The position numbers and the translations under genes were made by a program. The notes below the pieces were generated by a model. That model was not told the DNA's origin. It saw only the letters and a program-made list of their open reading frames with translations, and made no database searches. Positions 1-14,480 of a stretch of 64,000 nucleotides of DNA are shown one piece after another; within the stretch, counting starts at the first letter, position 1, and every line of letters starts with the position of its first letter. The stretch is from assembly GCA_012934845.2 (NCBI GenBank), contig WNNJ02002366.1:62001-126000 (forward strand). The letters run 5' to 3'. This DNA comes from Pomphorhynchus laevis. Taxonomy: Eukaryota > Acanthocephala > Palaeacanthocephala > Echinorhynchida > Pomphorhynchidae.

Positions 1-604
1 TTTGGTCAACTCCAGCAGAAATATCATCACTCTTTTTCTGCTTTACTAAATGATCTAGTTTATTTGGATTAACTCTGTAGTCCGTAGATATTGCCTCATC
101 TTTCGAAACTTTGAGAATAAACTTGGACGATGAAACAGGTGAACTGTTTTGATAAGCTTCGACTTCGTATTCACCGGCGTCGGAATTATGAACATTTTTA
201 ATTATAACAAACACAGTTTTCTCAAAGAAATTAGTCGTCACAGAAAATCTTGAGGATGCAGATACTTCCATTTTGTTAAATTTGACCGCTATAGTAGGTA
301 ATGGTTTTCCACTTATTGAAAATCCTACCTGGATATCATCCCCTTCTTTACCTTCAATACATTTCGATCCTAAAGCCTTAATATTGGCCTTTTCGAGCAA
401 ATGCTCTCTGTCTGTCGACAATACACGCAGCTCCGCAAATGTATTCGCGATGCCATTTTCATTTTTAGCCAGAATAGTATAGACTCCACTATCGATTGGA
501 GAGCATGAATTTATAGTAATTGTGACAGTAGAATTATTAAGGTTATAATCGAATTTGATTCTATTGGATTCCTGTAGAATATTCGGTGCCCGCAATAGTG
601 ATAA
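1..604 (-). CDS. Unit 2 exon 6 (partial at edge), end of IgC and IgD
   Basis: Open for 201 codons from acceptor TTTTAG to the window edge, phase 0. It completes IgC (LSLLRAPNILQESNRIK; the core tryptophan is Leu) with PIDSGVYTILAKNENG. It then encodes IgD (EGKEGDDIQVGFSISGKP to SSKFILKV) and a polar linker. IgD also lacks both cysteines. The exon must continue left of the window. Confidence 0.82.
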
Positions 605-3600
605 CTAAAACAAAAATGTATTAATTTCAGGGTACTATTTGCTAAATGGTATATCTACTAGGTTGGCTTAAAATAGTTGTAATTAAAGCAGTTACTTTCA
701 TTAAAAATATATAATGAATACACATACTTAAGCTGCATATTATAAGCAGTTACTTCATACAACATTTTTTGCGCATTGGCACACAAATAATGCATATACA
801 AAATACATATATAGTTCATTTTTAGACATCTTTATAACTTAAAAAAGAAAAAATTTAAAATTAAAAAAGTATAAATTATATGCTTAAATCAAAAACAAGA
901 TTTTTCTACGTAAAAATACTCAATTACAATTTTTGAATTATTAAAAATTTTATTTATTTAAAATTATGAAAGTTTTTCAAATTGGAAGCTTTTGATTTTT
1001 CAATGTATATTAAATAACTAGAAATTTTGATTTTTTCAAATTAATAACGAGGAATTTTGATATAATTTTAAAATAATGGCGATTATTATCAATATATATT
1101 CTGATATTTTACTAAAAATATATTAAAAATATTTCATATTTAAGCATCAATGCTAAAATCAACTGAAGATCAAAATCTTTTTTAAAAAATGTTTCGATCA
1201 GCAACACGATTTTGACTTTGTTTAATGCAATTTTCACTAGGGATTTATATTTAGCAAATATTTTCATGCTAGAAATATTTGCTAAATATATCTAAATGTA
1301 TTGGCAAATTTTGGAAAATTAACCAATTTTAACGGATAATTTAGTAAAATAATTAATTAAATGCAGTAAACTTTATGCTCCTTCCACGCTAGTCTATCTG
1401 AATATTCTGATATTTCCAAATATTCTGGAGCTGAATATTTGGAAATAGTTAATCTTCATTTTACAATTTGGCTAATGTTGATGTTATGTTGATTATGAAA
1501 TTGAAATTTATATAATTAGAATCGCATTAGAGTGATAATCTAGCGAAAATACAAATTAAAAGTAGTGAATAAAATCATCACATGTTAATGCTGAAGTGAT
1601 TTAAATGGCCCTAATGATAAAGCTCAATAAGTAGAACCTGACCTAGGGACTTGATTATCTATTATTTTCAAACTAGGATTTGATACAAAGTATTGTTGTA
1701 AAAATATGAAATATTTATAAATCAAATCAGGTAACTGAGTCTACGTATATTAAATTATTTATAAATCAAAAATAATAATAAAAATTAAATAATTAAATAA
1801 TAATTATAACAAATAATTGTTATATAAGATGTTATATAATAACATGTAATCAATTACATGCTATCAATTTATAAATTAAAAATAATGATAAATAAAAATT
1901 AAAAAATTAAATTATAATAATTATAATAAAGAATTGTTATATAAAATGTTATATAATAACATGTAATCAATTTTAGTAATCAATTAGATCAGATAACTGA
2001 GTCTACGTATATTAAATTATTTACAAATTAAAAATAATGATAAATAAAAATTAAATAATTAATAATTAAACAATCATAAACTTAAAATTTAAAATTGAAA
2101 TTTAAAATAAAAGATAATTTTTACGAATTGAAATTAAAAATTAAAATAAAAATTTAGTCAAAATTTAAAATTGGAATTTAAAATACAAATATACTTTTAT
2201 GAAGTGACTAATAAATAATAGACAATGTATCAGAATAAGGATTATATATTTAAGATATTAAAGATTGTATTACTGATATTTAATATTAAAATGTCGACTA
2301 ATTATTAAATAGGTATTTATTTATAAATAAAGTATTTATGATGAACTATTTATTTCGAATATTTAAAAGTAAAATATGTGGAAATATTTAATAGTAGAAT
2401 ATCAACTATAAATATAGTAAATAATTATTGGAGCTGGATCAAAGAAAAGAAGATAATTATCAACAATAATTATTGTTGATATTTGACCAACTTTTGTTAG
2501 TATCTTTCGAAAAATTTCTGATAATACAGAAATTTCTGATAATTTTTTAAATACATTTATGTTGATACTGCCTATATCAATAAGGCACCTGCAAAAGTTT
2601 GCAAAAATTTGTATTTCAATAATTTATAATTCAGAATATAAGCTTGAGTTTATATTTAAAGCAGACTAATTAATTTAATTAGAGAACATATTTTTTTTCG
2701 TGGCTTACATTTTTGTTAAATTATTATATTCAGTAGCCTTTAAACTTGGCAAATACTCGCTGCTGATTTAAATATTTCAACTTTTGCATGTATAATATGC
2801 AAAATTAAGAAAATCTTAGAGATTAGCATTTGAAAATAGAACGGCATTAGTTGACATTTTGAAAACAAACATAAGATAATTTTAGTTATTAAAGTGTGAC
2901 TCACAATAGTCAGTCGAAAATAAGAGTAATTTTAAAAAGAAGAACGTAAGTTTATTTATAATCATAGGTAAATAAATATATCGGCGAAGATGGAAAAATT
3001 AAAAACATTCTGAAACTCTGACCATGTATGAATTATTACACACAATAGCTGAAAATTACTATTTCAACTATCTCAAAATTACTACTTTTACTAACATCAG
3101 CCAGGTCGCTTTCATTAAAGAATGTGGAACCACTGAGGTCATGCACGCTGCGCGGCTTTTTCTAAAACTCTGACTATGTATGAATTATTACACACAAAAG
3201 CTGAAAATTACTATTCCAATTATTTAAAATCAAATATGGCTTCTTTAATAATTTATTGTAGTCGACATGAAATCAATAAAAACAAACCATCTTAGCGATT
3301 GGGCTTTTCGTTATTTTTGTGATTCATCTACGTGAAGATATAATTGACGACTTTTCTGTACGTCGAAATATCAATCGCTAGAATTGTAGTATTTCGTGAT
3401 TTGGTATTTACTACAAAACATCTTTTTGTTTTTAGTTTTATTATAGCCCCTTCCTATTGGGTCATTAAATTCTGCAGCAGAAATGACGATTGTTTAAGTA
3501 AATTTATATTTTTATTGATTGTGTTTTCAATCCAGTTGCTCAGTCTTATGCTTTGAATATGCAAAGTTCACATACCTATCATGAAAACAGGATACGGAGC

Positions 3601-6600
3601 AAATACTTAGGGAGAGTTACAAAACTTGAATGCGCCGGATTAATTCATCTCACTTTCCCTATTGTAGGAAGCATAAGCCCATCTGCCAAAAATATGTTGA
3701 CGATCATCGCAAGCAAGCCCGAAAGCATAAATCGACATAAGCGAGTGTGTAACTTTACTGCGAGCGGACGTTTCTTTCGCCCTCGCAAGATGCTCGTCCC
3801 TAGCGTTACGTCGGTCTTCGGTCAGACAAATTCATTAACAATTAACTACAATCTTAATATTGTAACCTTTAACTAACTTGACCTATCATAATATATTGTA
3901 TACGTTTTGTGTTAAAGCCCATTTGCGGGAACTCCAAATGTAAATCTATTTAATAAATATTTGCTCATTAAAAAATAAAATTTTTATTGATTTATTTAAT
4001 TAATAATAAATTAATTATAAGTTATTAATTTAGAAAAATTTATAATACTATGTAATATTATAACTGTTCTTCTGATGGCATCTACTCTTTATTCGAATAC
4101 ATCGTATGTTATTTATTAATAAATTCATTAAAATTAATTTTTATTTTATTTTAATAATAAATTTTATCATTATATAAATATAAATTGTGTAAACGCTTAT
4201 ATAATTATTTTTTATTTATAATTATTTATCTTTACTTTTAATTTCTTTATAGTATAAAAACGTAGACTCAGTTAGCCTATCTGATCATGTAATAATATAA
4301 TATTAATATTATGTTTAATATTTTAATTATTATAAATCAGATCAGATAACTGAGTTTACGTATTTTATCCTTATCTATAAATACAAAAATGATAAATAAT
4401 AAATAAAATTTATTATTTATTGTTGGAACCCTGTTTCCTGGATCACAAATTTCTTCAATCAAATCGTCGAAGAGGATAAAATAGCAATGGACTGGAGAAT
4501 AGTATGACAATACCGATCTAGAAAAGAAGGGATAGTCCAGCCGAATGCTGCAATTATCGCCCGATCAGACTACTATCTTACATCTTAAAGATCTTCGTGC
4601 TCATTCTTTATAGGCTGGTACGTAATGTCGCGAATATTAACATCAACCAGGTCGCTTTCATTAAAGAATGTGGAACTACTGATGTCATGCACGTTGCGCG
4701 GCTTTTTCTGGAGAAACATCGTTAAAAAGACAAACCCTTTCATGTCGCATTTCTTGATTTGGAAAATTCTTATGATCGTGTGCTACGTGAACTCATTAGG
4801 TATTCTCTAAGTCCACATCATGTTCCAGAAAGATTAGTTAGATGCATCCAGCTTCTCTAAAAGAAGCTGGACACTACTTTGTACTTTACTTCTAACTTCG
4901 CACTTTACTTCTTGAAAAGTAAAGTACTAAGTCCAGCCGGAGTGTCTAAGCTGATTAGAGTATTCGTCGAAGTTCATCAAGGGAGTGCCCTTTCTTCAAT
5001 TCTGCTCATTCTCACCATGAATTCAATAACTAGTGAGGTACGGCGTCAGGCATTACACATCATACTTTACGCTGTTTATGTTCTATTGACATCAAATGGC
5101 AATACGGATCTCGCAATCAAGTAAAGTTAGGGAATGCCCATTTAGCCCAGCATGGCATGCGTCTGAACTCCCAAAAGACGTAGTATCTGACAACTTATCA
5201 GAATGAAACTGGCACAATAAGTATAAATGGAACAAACCTGATTCGGACAGAAAACTTTAAATATCTCGGATCGATACTCTCGGCTGATAGTTCCCTTACT
5301 ACTGAAGTGAATGCGACAATCAATGTTGAATGGGCCAATTGGCGTGCAACGACTGATGTTCTGTGCGAAAAATATATCGAAAATGATATATATATATTTA
5401 TCGACCAAAATATATTAAATCCCGAATAGATCAAAAAGTGATACGTTTTGCGGCTTTATTTGGTGCCGAGTGCTGGCAAATTACGAAGAACGTCAAATAT
5501 CGCATCTCTGTCATGGATACTAAGATGCTGAGATGGACGAGTGGAGTAAGTAGCCTCGACCATGTGTGCAACGACGAGATCCGACAGCGGTACGGTGTTG
5601 CGCCAATCCAGGAAAGAATGCGAGAAGCCCGTCTTCGATGGCTCGGCCACACTTTGCGTGCAACTGAAAACTCAATGGCGAAAGCAGGTCTGAGTATCCG
5701 AGTAGATAATAAACTTCCGAAAGGACAACTAAAGCAGCGACGAATCGACAGACTTCACAAAATTTACAAGCTGATCAAATGCATCCGGAGCTGGCCTACA
5801 ACCGTGCGGAATAGCGGATGCGTACATCGAGAGCCGACCCAGCTTCCATTCGGGATTAACAGCAAAAGAAGAATAAATAATTATTTCAGATTTTATATCA
5901 TTTATATAAAGTAAGAATTTAAAATAAAAAGAAATTTTTACGAATTGACTGATAAATAATATCATATTAATATTATAAGAAAAATATTTAAATTATTATA
6001 AAATTAGCCAATTAGCTTCACAATATGCATATACAATAATTTTGTTGAGATTTCGATATTATTCAGATTTCACGCTACATATTATTATATTTTAAATATT
6101 ATATAATATATAAAATATTATATTAGGTATCTAATATGCTATATGATCACAAGGCATATATAAAAAGATTATAATAAATACTGTCATTATTTATTTCAGA
6201 TTGATGATCTTTTACGTTTTACAGTTCAAAATATTGCTACAAAATTCAACTATGAAAATATAAAAATAAATTAGTGTTTTATTGGTTCTGCTCAAAAATA
6301 ATAAATTGAATTATATCAAAATTATTAAATTACTAAATTGCAAAATTATATTATAACATATCAAACATAGTATGAAATATAAATAACAAAAATATAAATA
6401 TATTAAAGTAAAATATACAAACAATTACATAAAATAACTAAAGCACTTCAGATTTCCAATAATTCATTAAAGCTGAAAGTCACAGGTTGAACATTTATTT
6501 TTTATGGAATAGATTTTAACAGTTAAAGACAGTTTTCAAATGACCGAAAGCTCACTATTGTATTACCAAACGATTATTGTTCAATTTGAGAGCACAATTT

Positions 6601-9600
6601 AATATGCAACAATATATATCCTTTACAAAGTAGTATGCAAGTATCGTTCTCGAACAATCTCGCCAGCAGGCAGGTATTATCATGGCGGAATTCTTAGAAT
6701 TTAGCGAGCACAAATTTGGCATAAAACGTTAAATTGAATGCTAGTTATATTTTGAAAATTTGATGATAGTTTTTGAAAATATGTATAGTTTATCATTTTC
6801 AAATAATAATGTTCATTATAGAACGTGCAGACTATTACCCGTTTCATTAGGTCTGAAAGTTACGTAAAAACTAAAACATCAGATCATATAACTTAGTCAA
6901 CGTTTTTTTACTATATATAAATTAAAAATAAAGATAAATCATAAATGATGATATACGATTTTATAGAATTTATATTTATATCAAGTTAAAATTTAAAATT
7001 TAATTTTAAAATAAAAGTCAATTGTTATGAATTGACTAACAATTAACAGACGATGTATCATAATAAGGATTAAAGATAATCAAAAAGAACTGCTAAGTTA
7101 TCAGGTTTCAGCCACTATTCCTCGACCCAACATTTCAGCGGGGCAAAATACATGCTGATGACATATTTCATCTGATTAAATTTAATTATTAAATTTAGTA
7201 TTTAAAATATTTTGCTATTCAGCTACTGTTTAATAATAGCGACCTAAGATTAATTAAGTAAACAATAGAAGAACACAGGTGTACATAGCAGGGTGAACTT
7301 CTATGTTAAGTTCCGGCCCTCTTTTGCACGATCCCACATAGCAGCGGGGCCAAATACATACTAATTACGTATTTCCTGGATGAAATTTGGTTATTTAATG
7401 TACATTATTCTAATACAAAGCATATTGTTTATTATCAATAAAAAGTTTTCGTTTAATAGTTTAAATTTATTTTTAATAATATTTTGTTGATTTATATATT
7501 CTAAATGTAATATTTTAATAATATTTTATTGATGTATGCTTTATTATAAGAAATATTAATAAAATTCATCCAACTTGCATGAAAAAAGATACTCTTCCAA
7601 ATGTTGCCAAATTACGATCGTCTTACAAAAAGTTTAAATTTAAGAAATTTTTAAGATCTGATATAAAGAATTAAATCCGATAACTGAGTATACTTATTTT
7701 ATACTATATAATTATTAAAAGTAAAGATAAATAATTATAAATAATAAATAATTATATAAGATTTTATACAATTTATATTTATTTAATGATAGAATTTAAA
7801 ATTAAAGTTTGAAGTAGAATTTAATTTTTAGTATGCTGTAAAATATCATAAAAATCAGTAAATCAGTAGCAAATTAGAACAGATTACTGAGTCTACATAT
7901 TTTATACGATATTTAAATCAAAAATAAAGGTAAATAATAAATAATACAATAAGATGTTATACAATTTATATTTATATCAAGTTAAAATTTAAAATTGAAA
8001 TTTAAAATAAAAGTCAATTTTTGTGAATTGACTAATAAATAGCATACGATGTATTTGAATAAGGAATAGATGTCATCATTTAAAAAATCTATATATAGTC
8101 CAAATACATAATAGTCCAAATACATCTCTATTCAGCATAACAGTATCAATTTTGCTAATTGATAGCCAATATTTCAAAATGACATAAGTCTGATACCATC
8201 AGATTCGCTCTTCTAAATTATCTTCCAATTTCTAACCTTTAATTTATTATTAGCGAATACAGTTCATCGTACTAATTATATACAAACGTTTAAATTTTAT
8301 ACGTGAGCAGAGTAAATGTCATTAAAGTTACCAGAAATGATACCACGATGATATTATATAGTTGAAATATAGAGGTAAATTAAAATTGAAAATTATTAAT
8401 TCATCTAATCCATTTTAAGTTCCAATTTTAATATTAACATAGCATTTAAAATATAACTTTAAGAGTTTTATAATTAATTTTTGGAATTAAAATTTAATGA
8501 AAAATGTGGTTAACTTTAAAATAATATTTTTTATTTTGGAATATTAGTATTCAAATTTTAGAGTAAACCTGCAAATGTCTTTGGGTTTAGAAAGTTAGAT
8601 GAGTAAATGTGTTTAAGAAAATTAGCAGTTTAAAAGCGCTTTGATATTATTAGTATTATTTTAAATCGCTTTGGTATCATATTAAAAGCGCTTGGTAAAA
8701 TACTATGAATGCTTTTGTAATCATGTGTTTTTGATAACTGAGTTCTTTTTTCAATCATGCTGTCAGCCGAGTAAATACCAATTTTACTGATATACCTTAA
8801 AACATGTTTTTAATAATGATGTAGTGCATACTTTATCATTAACAAATGATTTTTAAAATATATTTCGCTCCTTTGTACGCAAAATATACAGATATATTTA
8901 GACAGCGTTCCTTTTTTTGTCTTCTGAAATTTATGTAAAAACGAAAATGGAAAATGTGTACTTCGGTAGTAACCGCAAATGGAAACAGCACCATACCGAC
9001 CTATACCTAGATAAACAAGGAGTGGTGATGAAATCAAAGACAACCTACTAAATGACCTTTAAACTAGCCGTAAATTGTCATGCCTGATATAAAGGCATAA
9101 ATGATCATTAAACGTTGTAATTTGGATGAATTAGAAGCCGTACTTAAAATTGACAGAAGTCAACAACCTCATATATGTAAAGACACAGCTACACTCGCTG
9201 AAAGTGAAAAGATTATTAAATATAATCTAATCAAGTATGGGGACGAATATAAGAATGTGATTCATAAAGTAACTAAAAATCGCACTTTAGTTGTTGAATT
9301 TTGTATAATTAAAGGCAATTTGTAATGACAACATTTTTATGTAATCATATAACAAATACAGTAACTTATATGAATGAAGATTTATTTAATAAATGAAAAT
9401 ATAATAAATGATGATATATTAATTAATTTTAATTTATTATAATAACTGATTTTTAATTACTAAAAATGAGATTAAATATATTTGTTGTCAATATATATTT
9501 TATATTAAATAAATATATCATAATTAATGTAATATATAATTGTCATGTTTATTCTTAGATCAATTTAAAAAGCGTTATATTCTAATAACACGAATCTGCA

Positions 9601-12600
9601 ATCATTCGTTTTAATTATAAATTTTATTTAATTTTCATGTTAATTTTATTAATTATATAACTATAACTTTGTAAAATATTATCCGTATTGTAAAACAATT
9701 AATAATTATTGATTAATTACACTATTTAATTAATTTAATTTATTTCTAGTTATTCAAACCAATTAATTAGTTTTCATCGCAATTTAATTTCTTCATTACT
9801 ATTCTTTGAAAATGAAGTATAATTGCTTTAAAGTAAAGTTTGATCTTTTACAACTCTTAAAAACGTCACTTCTAAACTTTATCACATAAAAATGTGGCAA
9901 ATATGTGCTATCGTGCCTTCTACAAATTTTGTGTGAAAATTGACTTCTATACCTCGGGAGTAGGTACACCTTCTACTTGAGCTTGCATTTTCACATTATT
10001 TCCTTCCTCTGCGGTGGTATCATTCAATCCTTGTCGAAATATCGGCGGTCTCTTTTCTTCGCTACGAGTAATAAAGCTCAGATTTTTATCTGATCTGTTT
10101 GCATTTGCCATCAGATCTGCTTTAATATTTTGAAAACCGTCTTGATTTTCTTGATTTTCATGAGCTACAAATTGAGATAATTCAAGGTCCAAAATGCCTT
10201 CTAAAGGAACAAAATTCTGCTGGTCAATATTAGGCTCTTCATCAACACGTATATTAGCATTTGTACTCGATTCACCAAAGGAATTGTAAGCTACTAGTTT
10301 ATATTGACCACTATCATCTGCTGTAACCTGTTTTATACTCAATATTGCTGTTTTTCGATTTATGTCGATGAAATAGAATATACGGCTTGATGTACTTAAC
10401 AAAGCGTTATCCTTATACCATGTGATCTAAATAAAATATTCAATTAAATTATAAATAATTTAATAATTTTCTTAATATTTTTCGTTTTGTTTCAACCCAG
10501 TTGTTGAAACAAAAAGATGCTTGGAATATGCTATTGAAATCAATTTTGACAAATGTTGTTTCAACAATGTTTTAAATATTACTGAATATTTGATAATATT
10601 ATTATTTTGCATTGATTTTGTTGTCAACATAATTTTATGGCTAACTTTTGTTTTAATTTTTATATTGTTTTATCCACACAATTTTTATTGTTCTTTCATT
10701 CGTCTTGTTTCAACATTTAAAATAAAAACATAAAAAAACAAAATGTTTCTATAGTTTTTTAAACTATATAAACATTTATGCAGTTTGTTAAGCTGGCTAA
10801 ACTTATCAAACTTGATAGACAAATATTCAACCAGTTTGCAGTTTATTCAATGTTTAAGAAATTACTATTAAATGTAAAACTCGACATTTTTAAATTCACA
10901 AATTTTGGGAGAATATACAGATTTTTTCAAATGCAACCTTTAGTTTTCAAAATCAATTAAATTATAAATATATTTCAATTTTGAAGTATACGAAAATACT
11001 TCTATAATAGTTTCATAGATTTCTATCTATTCCGAAGAACTGTATATGTTATTTACCGGAATAATAATACGAGAAATTTATTATTAAATTCCACTGTCGT
11101 TGCGAGCGATTGGGACAAGTAACAAAATGTACAAGATTTACAAAATAAATTCAATATCACTGAAGGAAATATAATTTACGGAAAATATAATAACAATAAA
11201 AATAGTATTTAAACTGTTTAATCGACAATAGTTTATGGATTAAATATACATTCTAGAAGATAATGTATAGGCTGATTACGCAATCTAACTATCATTGATT
11301 AAACGTGTTTTCATTGACATTTTTGCTATCAAAGAATTTAATTGTATTCGATCAGTATAAACTTAATGGATTCTTGAATTCAAGCATTACGCTTTCAAAC
11401 ATAAGGCATAATTTCGGAGTTGTTCGTACAGTTTAGCAAATTTATTTCTCGTAAATTCTTTAAAATTCGATCAAAGCATTTGCTTATCAACAGATGTGAA
11501 AAGGGTGTGATTTAAATAATTCGACATGTATATTTATAAAAAATTTGAAAAAATGTAAAGATCGAATATAACGAAATGTGGATTAACGGAGAGAAGGAGA
11601 AAAATCGTAAGTTATTACTTTGCTTAATGCAGTGGTTCATTTACGTTTTTTCCCATACCTACATTTCTGCAAAAAAATTGCTAGTCATTTCATCTACGAG
11701 CGAGCTAGATGAAATAATATTTTCGTTATAAATAGCAACTAGCAAACGAATTAATTGCCATGTGTAAGTAAAATATCGTTATAAATATTGATATATATAT
11801 AAATATATAAATATCGATATCTTTATAAATATCGTCTAAATATTGTTATAACAAACTTTGTTTAATATGTTTTATTAAATGTTGGAATATTTAAATATTT
11901 AATTTTTGACAATTAAATATTTAAATATTTAATAATAGTAGAACAAATGTTTCGCTCGAATGTTTGTACTGCGTTCGATAGCTATATTACTTTTGAACGT
12001 TGGGAAGTTTAACTTTTAGAACAGCTGATTTATTATCAATGTGTCTCGCTGCACAGTGGATAGTAAAATTGCTAGCATGACTGTTGAAAAAGTTATTCGA
12101 ACGAGACAGTTTTGGATTTTTATAGTCAATATTCATATACGCGAAGCTTACATATCATCTGCAAGCTTAATAAGTTTAAATTTTTAAAATCGAAATGTAT
12201 AAAACGGTTTTAATCACTATGGTGTCCTACATTGAAATACTTTCATGTATTAATCAAATACATTTAAATAGCCACTTAAAAACAATATTTAGTTAACGTT
12301 CTTTTACTAAACAGCGTTTTTGATTTTATTATTTTGTTATCATCAAATAACCTTTATTAATGGACAGAAAGTAGTTGATAAATTGTCTTTATCATTTAAA
12401 AATTTTAGGTAAATTTCAAAATATTTTAAAATTTCGATTCACAGATGAAACCGTTTCAGTATTCGATCTGTTGATTAAGTGATCATAGCAATATATATAG
12501 ACACTTACCTCTGGAATAGGTGAAGCTTGGTAACAAGCTGCTAGCGTGATGTTAGATCCTTCCTGGACATGCATGTCGGTTAATTTTCGAGTAAATATTG

Positions 12601-14408
12601 GTGCAATCCCTAACTCTTTGGTGTCTACATATTCTTGTTTTGTTTTATTTTCCAAGCGGATTAATACATTTGGATCTATGTAACCACGATCGTCGATTTC
12701 GGGAGCGACATCACTAGACTTACTAATTTTAGGTAGTTCTAAATCTTTAAACGCTTGAGGGCTAATTATCGGTGCTGAGTCGATTTCTGACCGAATTATA
12801 TGTTGATCAGGTGACCGATATGTTGCAACCTCTTGAAGATACTTTACTGCATTAGGTGATATGTACGAACTATCATCAATCCCGGCTTGTACATTATCTG
12901 GTATTGTTTTTACGTTTTCAAAACCCGCAATCAATTTAGTGTCAATGTAAGAGCGCTGATCTATTGTAGGACTGTTGGTTCTTTTTTTAAGTGGTCTGAC
13001 ACGTCGAGCAACTGGTTCAATATATTTGAATGCATCGAGAGGGACCATAGAAGTCGTATCGATTTCAGGTAATGTGTCAACTGGTTGCTTAGCTTTCTTT
13101 TCCAAATGTTTAAAAGCATTCTGATCTATTAACGAAGATGTATCAATTTCACTTTGAAGTGAATTTCTAACTGCCTGTGTTCTGACATTTCTGCGAATCC
13201 CCTGTATAGATGGATCGATATATTTAAATGCACTAGGATGTACAATAGGTCTACTATCAATTTCGGGCTCTACAGATACTTTAGTCTGATTTGGCTTATG
13301 CTCAAGTGATCTAAAATGTCTAGGATCTACAATTGAGGTTGTATCTACTCCAGACTCAGAAATAGTTACAGGTTGGTAAGCAGGAAGCTCGACGTATTTG
13401 AAGGCTCGTGGGTCAACAATATGCGATTCGTCGATCACACATCTTGGCTCTGAATCTTGAATAACCGCAGTTGGCCTTTCTAAATATTTGAATGCTTCTG
13501 GGTTTACAATCGGTCGTGTATCGACAGAAATATTTGCTTCATTTAATTGGATACTATCATATGCTGTAACATCCGTATTTGATGGGGACAATGCGTCACC
13601 TTGTAGTTGATGAATTGCTCTATGTGATAAATCTTGTTCAATCGGTCTGCTAACACGACGCAATGGTGTTGCTTTGATATGTGAAATCTGTGCTCCTTGC
13701 AATCCAGTTTGGGCTTTCATCTGACGCCTCTTTTCTAATTCCAATATTCCTTGTGTATTTATAATCGGTCGATCATCAATAAGTGGTCCTTAAAATAAAA
13801 TTTATGTTGCATTTCAGCTAAAAATCTAGTTTGGAACTGTGTGTATAAATTCCAAAACAAATTATTTTATCTTGTTATTTAAGAACACGAGAAAGATTAT
13901 TGCCATCACTGCGGAAACTAAATGATATTAATTAACATAATCATAATTATCGAGCGTAATTAAATATAGAAAATCATAAATACTGGTTGTGATTAAATCT
14001 AAGAAACTAGTGACTTTATTTGAAGGATAATATCAAATTTATGAAAATTTAAAAAAAATAATATGTTTAAAACGCACATCTGTTTATATTTTAAGCGTCA
14101 TTATTATGATATGTCAATAAATATCAACTTTATATGATTATATTTTACGTAAGCATTTATTACATCGTCAAGACATAAATAAAAATATCTGAAACCACTT
14201 AACCGGATGTAGGGTGGTGATGACAGTCTTCGAATCAGATGATTCAGTCGTCTAGATCGTCAGTGACAGACAAAAATCTAACTTTCAAATATTATGAAGC
14301 CTTCTATTATATTAAGCCGGAGCCTTATATTATATTTAAGGTTTCTATTAATTCAATTTTATCCATATATTTATATTTACTTGATGGTTTAATTTTTGTT
14401 AGATAGGC

Positions 14409-14480
<72 letters not shown>

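Larger units (their letters stand above)
605..9952 (-). other. 9.3-kb intron of unit 2 filled with repeats
   Basis: AT-rich intron with several copies of a dispersed repeat beginning near AACTGAGTCTACGTA (1733, 2000, 4350, 7690, 7875; reverse copy near 4260-4290), a degenerate RTE LINE (4440-5870) and an isolated GC-richer patch (3580-3835). The stretches 605-1700, 2300-2990, 5900-6870 and 8070-9900 show nothing beyond AT-rich sequence, apart from the small open frame at 9101-9325. Confidence 0.6.

Noticed and set aside
273-482. Plus-strand open frame of 69 codons
   Set aside because: It lies antisense over a clear Ig-coding exon on the minus strand; the Ig pattern and splice site are only on the minus strand.
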